Shown here piece after piece: positions 16,927-24,809 of a DNA stretch of 64,000 bases. A program made the position numbers and the translations under genes. The stretch is from Agromyces rhizosphaerae (GTDB taxonomy: Bacteria; Actinomycetota; Actinomycetes; Actinomycetales; Microbacteriaceae). Below the pieces are notes generated by a model. That model was not told the origin of the DNA, did no database searches, and saw only the letters and a list, made by a program, of their open reading frames with translations. Every line of letters begins with the position of its first letter. Within the stretch, counting starts at the first letter, position 1. The stretch lies in contig NZ_BSDP01000001.1 of assembly GCF_027925245.1 (NCBI RefSeq), positions 682,001 to 746,000 on the forward strand. Direction: 5' to 3'.

Positions 16927-17918
16927 CCGGGGCGCGCGACCTGCGGGCGCTGCCGAAGGTGCACGTGCACGTGCACCTCGACGGGTCGTACCCGCGCGAT
17001 GCCGTCGCCGCGCTCGCGCGACGGGCGGGCGTGCCGTTCCAGGTGCCGGAGTCGTTCGACACGGTCTGGGAGTTCTTCGACGCATACGGCACCGTGCCCG
17101 ACCTCGTCGCCGACCTCGACGACCTCGCCGAGCTCTGCCGCGCGCTGGTTCGCGCCGAGGCGGGCGCCGGCGTGCGCTACCTCGAGCCCGCGATCGAGCC
17201 ACAGCTGTACGCACCCCGCCTCGGCGACCTCGAGACCGTCACCCGCACGATGCTCGACGCCCTGCGGTCGGAGGCGGATGCCCGTGGCATCCGCGTCGGC
17301 GCCAACCTCACCGTGAACACGGACCAGGACGAGGAGCTCGCGGATGCCCTCACCGACGTCGCCGTGCGCCACGCGTCCGACGGGGTGACGGCGTTCGGCA
17401 CCGCCGGGTTCGAGGAACCCGCAGGGCTGCACCGGTTCGCGCGCCACGCCCGCCGCGCCACGGACGCGGGCCTCCAGGTCGTGGCGCACGCCGGCCAGAC
17501 CGGCGGGCCCGACAGCGTGCGCGAGGCGCTCGACGTGCTGGGCGCGACCCGCATCTCGCACGGCGTGCTCGCCGTCGGCGACCCCGACCTCGTCGCCCGG
17601 CTCGCCGAGGAGCGCATCGTGCTCGACGTCTGCCCGGTCTCGAACGTCGCCCTCGGCGTCGCGGCGTCGCTCGAGGAGCATCCGGCCGTCGCCCTCGTCG
17701 AGGCGGGCGTGCCGATCACGCTGAACGCCGACGACGCCCTCTGGTTCGGCCGCGGCGTCGTCGACCAGTACGCCATCGCGCGCGAGCGCTGGGGCTTCGA
17801 CGACGCGCGCCTCGCCGAGATCGCCGGCAACGGCACCCTCGTCGGCGGCATGAACGACGAGACCCGCACCCTCTACGAGCGCTCGCTCCAGGCCTGGTTC
17901 ACGGCGGCTCCGGGCTGA
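16923..17918 (+). CDS. Adenosine-deaminase-like metal hydrolase with altered catalytic residue
   Basis: This 331-aa TIM-barrel protein of the adenosine/AMP deaminase family starts at a GTG inside the permease stop. Metal ligands are visible: HxH (His16, His18 in HVHVHLDGS), His189, and Asp270 in NADD, with His213 in ISHG as the family's active-site His. The usual HAGE is HAGQ here (Gln192): the Glu that protonates the purine ring N1 in deaminases is lost. The change suggests a different substrate or reaction, or weak deaminase activity. Coupling to a THI5-type importer and a monooxygenase points to catabolism of a nitrogen heterocycle or amide. Confidence 0.88.
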   Translation: MTGARDLRALPKVHVHVHLDGSYPRDAVAALARRAGVPFQVPESFDTVWEFFDAYGTVPDLVADLDDLAELCRALVRAEAGAGVRYLEPAIEPQLYAPRLGDLETVTRTMLDALRSEADARGIRVGANLTVNTDQDEELADALTDVAVRHASDGVTAFGTAGFEEPAGLHRFARHARRATDAGLQVVAHAGQTGGPDSVREALDVLGATRISHGVLAVGDPDLVARLAEERIVLDVCPVSNVALGVAASLEEHPAVALVEAGVPITLNADDALWFGRGVVDQYAIARERWGFDDARLAEIAGNGTLVGGMNDETRTLYERSLQAWFTAAPG

Positions 17919-17980
17919 TCGGGGCTGGTCGCCCCGCAGCATCCGTACCCGCCCACCAGCGGACCGACCCCAGGAGCATC

Positions 17981-19339
17981 GTGAAGCACATCGTCCTCGG
18001 CGCCTTCGAGATCAACGGCGTCAACCTGACCAGCCAGGGCCTCTGGGCCCACCCGGAACACCAGTCGTTCCGGTACACCGACATCGACTACTGGATCGAG
18101 GTCGCGCACCTCCTCGATCGCGGCGGCTTCGACTTCCTCTTCTTCGCCGACTCGTACGGCTACCCGTCGATCGACGGCGAGACGCCCGACGTGGCCTTCG
18201 AGCAGGGCACCGAGATTCCGAAGAACGACCCGATGCTGCTCGTGCCCGCGCTCGCGACGGCGACCGAGCGGCTGTCGTTCGCCGTGACGAGCTCGACGAC
18301 CTACGAGGAGCCGTACGCGAACGCCCGCCGGTTCGCGACGCTCGACCACGTCACCCGCGGCCGCATCGCCTGGAACGTGGTCACCACGACCGCCACCGTG
18401 GTGAAGGACCTCTTCGGCCGCGACCGGCTGGTGCCGCACGACGAGCGCTACGCGATGGCCGAGGAGTACCTCCAGCTCTCCTACGCCCTGTTCGAGGGGT
18501 CGTGGGAGGACGGCTCGGTGCTGCGCGACAAAGCTGCCCGGCGGTATGCGGATGCCTCGAAGGTGCACCCCGTGCATCACGACGGGCGTTATTTCCGGTC
18601 GTCGGGCTACTTCAACTCGGAGCCGTCGCCGCAGCGCACGCCGGTCGTGTTCCAGGCGGGCGCGTCGAAGGCGGGCATGGAGTTCGCCGCCCGCAACGCG
18701 GAGGTCGTCTTCCTGCAGGGCCGCGACGCGTCGAGCCTGCGCGAGCAGGTCGCGACCATCCGCCGCCTCGCCGTGGAGGCGGGGCGCGATGCCCGTGACA
18801 TCCGCACCGTCGTGGGTCTCTCCGCCGTGGTGGGGCAGGACCGGGCGGATGCCTCGGCCAGGCTGGACGACTACCTCTCCTACGTCGACCGCGACGCGAT
18901 GCGCGTGTACTTCGCGCAGATGACCGGCATCGACCTGGCCGCCCTCGAGCCCGACACCGAGGTGTCGTCGCTGTCGACGGAGCAGAGCCGCACGCAGGTG
19001 GCGCGCTACAACGGCCGCTCGGCGGCGGAGGCCTTCGAGGACTTCGCCCGGCGCGGCATGCGCGAGTTCATCCTGCTCGGCACGGGCGACGACATCGCCC
19101 AGCAGATGGTCGACCTCGTGGAGGAGACCGACGTGGACGGGTTCAACTTCACGCCGTTCGTGAGCCCGGGGTCGTATCGTGAGTTCGTGGACGAGGTGGT
19201 CCCGGCGCTGCGCGCCCGCGATGCGCTCGCACCGGCCGCCCCGCCGATGCCGTTCCGCGAGCGGCTGTTCGGGTCGCCGCGCCTGCCCGCGACGCATCCC
19301 GCAGCCGCCGCACGCCACACCACCGAAGGAGACCGCTGA
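17981..19339 (+). CDS. FMN-dependent LLM monooxygenase, NtaA/SnaA/DszA type
   Basis: This 452-aa protein starts at a GTG with AGGAG 5 nt upstream. The opening GAFEINGVNLTSQGLWAHP, the segment TSSTTYEEPYANARRFATLDHVTRGRIAWNVVT around residue 105-137, and the late GTGDDIAQQMVDLVEETDVDGFNF are typical of the nitrilotriacetate/pristinamycin/dibenzothiophene-sulfone monooxygenase family. These enzymes use FMNH2 supplied by a separate flavin reductase, here most likely the gene at 20385. It probably performs the oxidative attack on the compound taken up by the upstream ABC importer. Its stop overlaps the next start. Confidence 0.93.
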   Translation: MKHIVLGAFEINGVNLTSQGLWAHPEHQSFRYTDIDYWIEVAHLLDRGGFDFLFFADSYGYPSIDGETPDVAFEQGTEIPKNDPMLLVPALATATERLSFAVTSSTTYEEPYANARRFATLDHVTRGRIAWNVVTTTATVVKDLFGRDRLVPHDERYAMAEEYLQLSYALFEGSWEDGSVLRDKAARRYADASKVHPVHHDGRYFRSSGYFNSEPSPQRTPVVFQAGASKAGMEFAARNAEVVFLQGRDASSLREQVATIRRLAVEAGRDARDIRTVVGLSAVVGQDRADASARLDDYLSYVDRDAMRVYFAQMTGIDLAALEPDTEVSSLSTEQSRTQVARYNGRSAAEAFEDFARRGMREFILLGTGDDIAQQMVDLVEETDVDGFNFTPFVSPGSYREFVDEVVPALRARDALAPAAPPMPFRERLFGSPRLPATHPAAAARHTTEGDR

Positions 19340-20388
19340 TGGCCCCCGCCTTCCCGACCACCTACGCCGCCGACGAGGACCGCTACGACGGCGCACGCTA
19401 CCGCCGCACCGGGCGCAGCGGCCTCCTGCTGCCCGAGATCTCGCTCGGCCTGTGGCAGAACTTCGGCAACACGCGCCCGTTCGAGCTGCAGCGCGACATC
19501 GTGCGCACCGCGTTCGACGCAGGCGTCACGCACTTCGACCTCGCGAACAACTACGGCCCGCCGTACGGCTCCGCCGAGGAGAACTTCGGGCGCATCCTCG
19601 CCACCGACCTCCGCCCCTACCGCGACGAGCTCGTCATCTCGACGAAGGCCGGCTACGACATGTGGCCGGGCCCCTACGGCGACCACGGCTCGCGCAAGTA
19701 CCTGCTCGCCTCGCTCGACCAGTCGCTGGCGCGCATGGGCGTCGACTACGTCGACATCTTCTACTCGCACCGCGCCGACCCCGACACCCCGCTCGAGGAG
19801 ACGATGGGCGCGCTCCACACGGCGGTGCAGTCCGGCAGGGCGCTCTACGCGGGCATCTCGTCGTACTCCCCCGAGCGCACGCGCGAGGCCGCCCGCATCC
19901 TGGGCGAGCTCGGCACGCCGCTGCTCATCCACCAGCCGTCGTACTCGATGGTGAACCGCTGGGTCGAGGGCGGCCTCCTCGACACCCTCGACGACCTGGG
20001 CGTCGGATGCATCGCCTTCTCGCCCCTCGCCCAGGGGCTGCTCACCGAGCGGTACCTCGAGGGCGTGCCCGAGGGGTCGCGCGCGTCGGCCCCGGGCTCG
20101 ATGTCCTCGACACCGCTCGACGACGAGACCCGCACCCGTCTCCGCGCCCTGCGCGACATCGCCGCCGACCGCGGCCAGAGCCTCGCCCAGCTCGCGCTGA
20201 GCTGGGTGCTGCGCGACCGGCGGGTCACGTCGGCGCTGATCGGCGCGTCGAGCGTCGAGCAACTCCGCACCAACCTCGCCGCGCTCGAGGCCCCGCCCCT
20301 CACCGAGTCGGAGCTCGCCGCGATCGACGAGCACGCGGTCGATATGGGCATCAACCTCTGGGCCGGCTCCAGCGCGATCGGCGCATGA
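19339..20388 (+). CDS. Aldo/keto reductase, YghZ-like
   Basis: This 349-aa NADPH-dependent oxidoreductase shows the AKR tetrad: Asp and Tyr in HFDLANNYG, Lys in ISTKAGYD and His in DIFYSHRADP. The longer N-terminal region YRRTGRSGLLLPEISLGLWQNFG places it near the YghZ (glyceraldehyde-3-phosphate reductase) and Kv-beta-like group. It overlaps the monooxygenase stop by 1 nt and the flavin reductase start by 4 nt. It may reduce an aldehyde or ketone released by the monooxygenase or hydrolase. Confidence 0.92.
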   Translation: MAPAFPTTYAADEDRYDGARYRRTGRSGLLLPEISLGLWQNFGNTRPFELQRDIVRTAFDAGVTHFDLANNYGPPYGSAEENFGRILATDLRPYRDELVISTKAGYDMWPGPYGDHGSRKYLLASLDQSLARMGVDYVDIFYSHRADPDTPLEETMGALHTAVQSGRALYAGISSYSPERTREAARILGELGTPLLIHQPSYSMVNRWVEGGLLDTLDDLGVGCIAFSPLAQGLLTERYLEGVPEGSRASAPGSMSSTPLDDETRTRLRALRDIAADRGQSLAQLALSWVLRDRRVTSALIGASSVEQLRTNLAALEAPPLTESELAAIDEHAVDMGINLWAGSSAIGA

Positions 20389-20957
20389 GCGGGGAGGATT
20401 CGGGAGGGGCGGTCTCGCTTGCGGACCTGCCGGTCTACGAGGACGACCCGGCGGAGCTCCGCAGGACGTTCTCGTACTTCCCCTCGGGCGTGGTCGCCAT
20501 GATCGCCGAGGTCGAAGGCGTGATGCACGGGCTCGTGGCATCCGCCTTCACCGTCGGCGTCTCGATCGACCCGCCGCTCGTCTCGTGCGCCGTGCAGCGC
20601 ACGTCGTCGACCTGGCCCGTGCTACGCGGCGCCCGTCGCATCGGCGTCTCGGTGCTGGCGCAGCACCAGGGCGACCTCGCACGGCGCATCGCCGGCCGCG
20701 ACCGCGCCGAGCGCTTCACCGGCGTGCCGCTGCGCCACACCGGCTCGTCGGCGCGGTTCATCGCAGGGGCGCCGGTCTGGTTCGAGTGTGCGCTGCACGA
20801 CGAGCTGCCCGCGGGCGACCACACGCTGGCGCTCCTGCGCGTGCACGGCCTCGGCGCCGACCCCGAGTCCCGCCCGCTGGTGTTCCACGGGTCCACCTTC
20901 CGCGGGCTCCAGCTCGACGACGCGGAGCTGCGCGGGACGGCCCGCCACGAAACCTAG
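20385..20957 (+). CDS. Flavin reductase of a two-component monooxygenase
   Basis: This 190-aa FMN-binding split-barrel protein has the family segments FSYFPSGVVAMIAEVEG, GLVASAFTVGVSIDPPLVSCAVQ and the closing FHGSTFRGL, matching HpaC/DszD-type NAD(P)H:flavin reductases. Its start overlaps the aldo/keto reductase stop (ATGA). It is the natural partner supplying FMNH2 to the monooxygenase at 17981. The stop overlaps by 4 nt the stop region of the convergent zincin gene. Confidence 0.93.
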   Translation: MSGEDSGGAVSLADLPVYEDDPAELRRTFSYFPSGVVAMIAEVEGVMHGLVASAFTVGVSIDPPLVSCAVQRTSSTWPVLRGARRIGVSVLAQHQGDLARRIAGRDRAERFTGVPLRHTGSSARFIAGAPVWFECALHDELPAGDHTLALLRVHGLGADPESRPLVFHGSTFRGLQLDDAELRGTARHET

Positions 20958-22018
20958 CCCACGATCTCCTGCTCGTTGGCGTCGGCGAAGTCGTACGCCT
21001 CGACCTCGAACGGATTCCCCCGGTAGTCGAACCCGGCCTCCGCATAGCCGATGCCGTATGCACAGGCGAACGCCGCCTCCGTCTTGAGTCTGCGGTACTG
21101 CACGACGTGGACGAGTTCGTGCGCCATGAGCTTGCGGGCGATGTCCTCGACGACCTCCCACGGATCGCGCACGTAGACGACGTTGTTCAGGGTCACGCCC
21201 GCGATGGTCGCTCCCGCGAACGTCATGCCGTCCACCGGCGTGCCCTTCTGGTACCAGTTCGAACTGAGGCTCGCGTCGTCGATGTACCAGACCCCCGCGA
21301 ACGAGGTGCCGCCGAAGATCGGGGCCATGTCCCGGACGAACTCGCTCGGCAGCAGGCGCGCGGTCCTGCCGAAGTTCGCGAGCACGTTGCCGGCCTTGGC
21401 GAGCCGGTAGATGACCAGCCCTCCGAGGCATCCGCCGAGCTTCACGATGTACTCCCAGGCCGACTCGCCGAGCTCGCCCAGCCACTCGATCGTCGACGCG
21501 ATCACCTCGAGCGACTCCTCGTACGCCTGCACCGCCCAGTCGGCGACGGTCATCGTCGCCGCGACGGCGGCGTCCCAGGCCGCGTCGATGGCGTCGGTGA
21601 ACGCCTCCCACGCGGCCTCCGCGGCACCCTCGATCGCGTCCCACGCCGATGAGGCGATGCCCTCGGCGGCATCCGCGATGTCGTCGACGAGCTCGCCGAT
21701 CTCGTTCCAGGCGTCCTCGACGGCACCCGCCGTCGACTCCCATGCCGACTCGATGGCGTCACCGGCATCCTCGACCCAGCGCTCCGCCTGGTCCCACGCG
21801 TCGCCGAGCTGCTCCTCGAGCGCGTCGATCGCGTCCTCCGCGAGGTCGCCGATCGCGTCGATGACGTCGCCCAGTTCGTCGCCGACGTCGTCGAGGAAGT
21901 CGCCGATGTCGTCGACCACATCGCCCGCCGCGTCGACGAGGTCCTCACCGAGGTCGACCGCGTCATCGACGAGATCGCCGGCGGCCTCGACGAAATCGCC
22001 GAGCGGCCCCCACCCCAC
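20954..22018 (-). CDS. DUF4157-like zincin with long acidic repeat region
   Basis: This 354-aa protein joins two unlike parts. Residues 1 to about 190 are a strongly acidic, amphipathic helical repeat rich in Asp, Ala and Trp (units such as AGDLVDDAVDLGEDLVD and DAWDAIEGAAEAAWEA). Residues 195-354 contain a Gly-rich hydrophobic patch and a metalloprotease-like end: HELVH at 300-304 followed by NPFEVEAYDFA near 335-345, the pattern of DUF4157/eCIS-associated zincins, where the late Glu is the third ligand. No signal peptide is visible. The 150-aa gene just upstream (2-nt gap) forms its operon. It could be a secreted effector, peptidase or structural protein; the function is unknown. Confidence 0.8.
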   Translation of the reverse strand: MGWGPLGDFVEAAGDLVDDAVDLGEDLVDAAGDVVDDIGDFLDDVGDELGDVIDAIGDLAEDAIDALEEQLGDAWDQAERWVEDAGDAIESAWESTAGAVEDAWNEIGELVDDIADAAEGIASSAWDAIEGAAEAAWEAFTDAIDAAWDAAVAATMTVADWAVQAYEESLEVIASTIEWLGELGESAWEYIVKLGGCLGGLVIYRLAKAGNVLANFGRTARLLPSEFVRDMAPIFGGTSFAGVWYIDDASLSSNWYQKGTPVDGMTFAGATIAGVTLNNVVYVRDPWEVVEDIARKLMAHELVHVVQYRRLKTEAAFACAYGIGYAEAGFDYRGNPFEVEAYDFADANEQEIVG

Positions 22019-22020
22019 GA

Positions 22021-22473
22021 TCAGCCCCGGGCGTTGATGTCCGCGAGGAGGATCTGGAACGCCTCGTCGGGGCTGAACCCGGCCTCCTCGAGCGCGGCGC
22101 GCTTCTTCGCCATGAGGTTCGCGCGCTTCTTGAGCACATCGGAGACCTGGTCGGAGTCGTCGATGACCTTCATGCCGTCGGCGGCGAACTGCAGCTTGTC
22201 CTTGAAGCGGTCGAGCACGCCGGCGCGGCCGCTCTCGCGGGCGGCGTCGTCGGCGAGCTTCGCGACGGTGATCTCGACCGCGCTCTGCGCGGCGGCCTTC
22301 GACGCCTGCTCGACCGCCATCTTCAGGTCGGCCGGGCTCGGACCGGACAGGCCGAGCTGACTCCGGACGGCGCCCTCGACGCGCTTCCGGATGCGCTCCT
22401 CGACCGCCGGCACCTCGAGCGGGCGGGAGAACACGGTCGAGCCGGGGTTCCTCGGGTCGGTGTTTCCAGGCAT
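22021..22473 (-). CDS. Hypothetical helical protein, partner of the zincin gene
   Basis: This 150-aa protein is unrecognised. The ATG at 22473 follows AAGGAG; longer frames lack support. Residues 20-145 are mainly Lys/Glu/Ala-rich helix (KKRANLMAKKRAALEEAGFSPDEAFQILLADI near the end). It ends 2 nt before the DUF4157-like gene, so the two are translated from one message and probably act together, perhaps as adaptor, chaperone or immunity partner. Confidence 0.75.
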   Translation of the reverse strand: MPGNTDPRNPGSTVFSRPLEVPAVEERIRKRVEGAVRSQLGLSGPSPADLKMAVEQASKAAAQSAVEITVAKLADDAARESGRAGVLDRFKDKLQFAADGMKVIDDSDQVSDVLKKRANLMAKKRAALEEAGFSPDEAFQILLADINARG

Positions 22474-22655
22474 CGTCTGCTCCTTGTCGTGAACTTCGTC
22501 GTTTCGGGCACCAGGAGCGTGCTCGGGATGCGGCACACGATAGCCCCGCACGCCCGCGCGCCGCAGTCGGCAGATGTGCCGACTTGACGAATCCTCATTT
22601 CGGACGGTAGAGTCCGCACTCGCGTGCGCATCGCCGCCGCCAGGTGGAACCGACG

Positions 22656-23447
22656 TCACCACGTCAGATTCGGTGGCTCCTCGTCCTCGTCAGCTGCGCG
22701 ATCCACCACGTCCGCATCGTCGCCGACGCCCTCATCGTCCATCTGCGTGGCGAACAGCCAGTCCGAGATCGAGTCGTCCTCCAGCCCGGCCGCCGCGTAG
22801 TACTCCGGACCCGCGGCCATCGCCGCGATTGCCATCGCCGCGTGCAGGTTCGTCATCGCGTCCGGGTCGACCGCCGCGTTCGAACGCCACAGCGCAGGAG
22901 AGTCCCATTCACCGAGCGCCGAACCGCGCCCTCCGAACGCCCACGCCACCTCCTCCGCATGTTCGGCAGCGACGACAGGGTCGTCAGCCTGCGAGGACCG
23001 CACGACCGACCCGAGGATCGCCCGCGTCCGTTCGTCGCGCTCGAGGATCGACGACCGGATCATCGTGTCCACGAACGCGAGCCGGTCGGGAGTCAGGTCC
23101 TCGAACGCCTCGGAGAGCGCGACGAAGAAGTCGTCCTCGGACTCGATCGGTCGTGCGGGCTGCTGCGCACGAGCGCGCTCGACGAGCGGTTCGAGCACTG
23201 CGCCGAACTCCAGGGTCATCCCCTCGGGTTCGTACAGCCCGTCGAGGATTCCGAGTTGCGTGCCGAGCAGCACCCACATGGACCACTCCGCGGCGAGCAT
23301 CAGTGACCGCGGGGTCGCCGGTCCGTGGCCGGACTCCATTGCAGCGCGCGGCATGTCGGCGAGCACGGCCGGGTCCGGCGCGGAGTCCGCCCCGCTCCAG
23401 CTGAAGAACGATGCGCGGAGGGTGTCGTGCAACGACCGCGGGTCCAT
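22656..23447 (-). CDS. Hypothetical protein co-transcribed with the esterase
   Basis: This 263-aa acidic soluble protein is unrecognised. Its ATG overlaps the stop of the alpha/beta-hydrolase gene (TGATG), showing coupling. It is rich in Ala, Asp and Glu, with no signal peptide or membrane helix, and ends in a very acidic tail (residues 235-263). The apparent 548-aa frame extending to 24302 is only the antisense-free shadow of the hydrolase gene; composition changes sharply at this start. Confidence 0.75.
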   Translation of the reverse strand: MDPRSLHDTLRASFFSWSGADSAPDPAVLADMPRAAMESGHGPATPRSLMLAAEWSMWVLLGTQLGILDGLYEPEGMTLEFGAVLEPLVERARAQQPARPIESEDDFFVALSEAFEDLTPDRLAFVDTMIRSSILERDERTRAILGSVVRSSQADDPVVAAEHAEEVAWAFGGRGSALGEWDSPALWRSNAAVDPDAMTNLHAAMAIAAMAAGPEYYAAAGLEDDSISDWLFATQMDDEGVGDDADVVDRAADEDEEPPNLTW

Positions 23448-24259
23448 CACCGTGCCGTTCCACTCTCGACGAAGCGCCAGGGCGTCTCGTACCTGCCGGG
23501 CGCGGGCTTGCAGACGTTGGAGTGGGAACGGCGACGCGCCCACCGTGGCGGAGGGTCGGTCGAGTACTGATCGGTGTACACGACATGGTCGGGGTCCGCC
23601 CAGAGCACGTCGGGGCGGAGCGCCCGAAGGCCCGGATGGCTCCGGGCCGCGGCTTCGGTCTCGTGCCGCAGGTCGTCGAGGCGCACGGTGTCCCGATTGA
23701 GGTCGTGGAACGCCGGCGACATCTTGAGCAACGGATTCACCGCGAGCCAGATGCTCGTCGCGCGGGCGAGACCGAGGAGCCCCTTCGGTCCGAACCCGGA
23801 CGTCGCCGGTGAGAAGAGCACGACCCGCGCGTCCAGCACGGCGTCGTCTCCTGCGCCCACGGCCACGTGCTGCATCCGTCGTTCCCGCAGCGCGAGCTGC
23901 ACCGCGCTGCGCACGACGACCCCGCCGAGCGAATGGCCGACCAGGACCAGCTCGCGATAGCTCGACGCGATGCCCGGGAGCGGACCCGCCAGCATGGCAG
24001 CGCGCACGAACGCGAGCACCTCGTCGGCGACGCTCCCCACCTCGCGACGGAGCGAGTCGTACCCGATGAAGACCGCGTCGGACTCGGACCACCACGCACC
24101 GGCCCCGGACCCGTCGTCGAACCGACGCCAGGTCCCGACCGGCTTCCCGTTGAACCCGTGCACGAACACCACGAGTCGCGAGTTCGAGCCCGCCGGATCG
24201 ACCAGCGCGAAGTACTGCGGGCGATCCGGAATCGGCAGCAGCACACGCCCATCCCCCAT
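23447..24259 (-). CDS. Alpha/beta-hydrolase (lipase/esterase-like)
   Basis: This 270-aa protein starts at the ATG at 24259. The oxyanion segment VVFVHGFNGKPVGTW lies around residue 30-44 and the nucleophile elbow GHSLGGVVVRSA around residue 107-118 (Ser in GHSLG), followed by VVLFSPATSGFG. This is the pattern of the DUF676/PGAP1-like serine esterases. No signal peptide is seen, so it is probably cytoplasmic. It is coupled to the following hypothetical gene. Upstream lies the array of five palindromes. Confidence 0.85.
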   Translation of the reverse strand: MGDGRVLLPIPDRPQYFALVDPAGSNSRLVVFVHGFNGKPVGTWRRFDDGSGAGAWWSESDAVFIGYDSLRREVGSVADEVLAFVRAAMLAGPLPGIASSYRELVLVGHSLGGVVVRSAVQLALRERRMQHVAVGAGDDAVLDARVVLFSPATSGFGPKGLLGLARATSIWLAVNPLLKMSPAFHDLNRDTVRLDDLRHETEAAARSHPGLRALRPDVLWADPDHVVYTDQYSTDPPPRWARRRSHSNVCKPAPGRYETPWRFVESGTAR

Positions 24260-24398
24260 GGAGCCATCCTCGGGCGCGCGGTCCGATGACGGATGCCCCC
24301 AATTCACGTCACACGGCCCCCGGAGTGCCGCCCACCCCCGACGGCGGGCTCGCTCGGGCAGTCCACTCTCGCCCCCGAGCGAAGCGAGTTGGCGCCCT

Positions 24399-24452
24399 GC
24401 TGGCGCGCAAACCGAGGCCACCGATGCTCAGAACCACTATTCGCGCACCGGC
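24399..24452. repeat. 54-bp palindrome family B, copy B4
   Basis: The most diverged family B copy: arms GCTGGCGCGCAA… and …TTCGCGCACCGGC, with inner GAGG / CCAC. Length is still exactly 54. Confidence 0.8.
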
Positions 24453-24472
24453 AGTAGCGCGAACCATTCGGC

Positions 24473-24526
24473 GCTGGTGCGCACATGGTGGCCATGAGCG
24501 CTCGTGACCACTGAATGCGCACCAGC
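24473..24526. repeat. 54-bp palindrome family B, copy B5
   Basis: Arms GCTGGTGCGCA and TGCGCACCAGC with inner GGTGG / CCACT; 16-nt loop unrelated to the other copies. It starts 20 bp after B4. Confidence 0.88.
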
Positions 24527-24546
24527 GGCGTATGAGCTGGGCGTGA

Positions 24547-24597
24547 GAGTACGGAAAGTGCCGGTATCCGCGGTCGATACCGGCACTTTGCGTACTC
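24547..24597. repeat. 51-bp palindrome family A, copy A4
   Basis: Outer arms GAGTACGGAAAGTGCCGG and CCGGCACTTTGCGTACTC. The CCGG/CCGG inner pairs replace CGGG/CCCG of A6, a paired change on both arms. Confidence 0.92.
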
Positions 24598-24630
24598 GGT
24601 AGTCGACGGCGGCCACCCCAACGCGCGACG

Positions 24631-24681
24631 GAGTACGCGAAGTGCGGAAACCCGCGCAGGGTTTCCGCACTTTGCGTACTC
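24631..24681. repeat. 51-bp palindrome family A, copy A5
   Basis: 22 of 23 stem positions pair; inner pairs AAACCC / GGGTTT are unlike those of A3 or A6 yet complementary. Loop GCGCA. Confidence 0.95.
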
Positions 24682-24733
24682 GGTGGGGGCGACAGGGGGC
24701 GAGCGGATGCCGCGGGGCGACGTCCGCGCGACG

Positions 24734-24784
24734 GAGTACGCGAAGTGCGGGTATCCGTCAGGGATACCCGCACTTTGCGTACTC
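24734..24784. repeat. 51-bp palindrome family A, copy A6
   Basis: 22 of 23 stem positions pair; inner pairs GTATCC / GGATAC. Loop GTCAG. It ends 26 bp from the stop of the Clp ATPase gene. Confidence 0.95.
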
Positions 24785-24809
24785 GGTGGGTGGGAGAGGC
24801 GCGCGGGCG

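Larger units (their letters stand above)
24260..24809. other. 550-bp gene-free array of five mixed palindromes
   Basis: No gene is supported here. The stretch holds B4, B5, A4, A5 and A6 in that order, separated by about 20-50 bp, and the frames that cross it merely read through the repeats. It lies between the start of the esterase gene and the end of the Clp ATPase gene, both on the minus strand, so it must also hold the esterase promoter. Confidence 0.85.

Noticed and set aside
22656..24302. A single 548-aa minus-strand gene
   Set aside because: Only the last 263 residues look like protein; the rest is out of frame with the alpha/beta-hydrolase, whose GHSLGG motif and start are convincing.
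24399..24784. CRISPR-like array
   Set aside because: The units are palindromes of two different families, spacing is irregular, there are only five units, and no cas gene is present.
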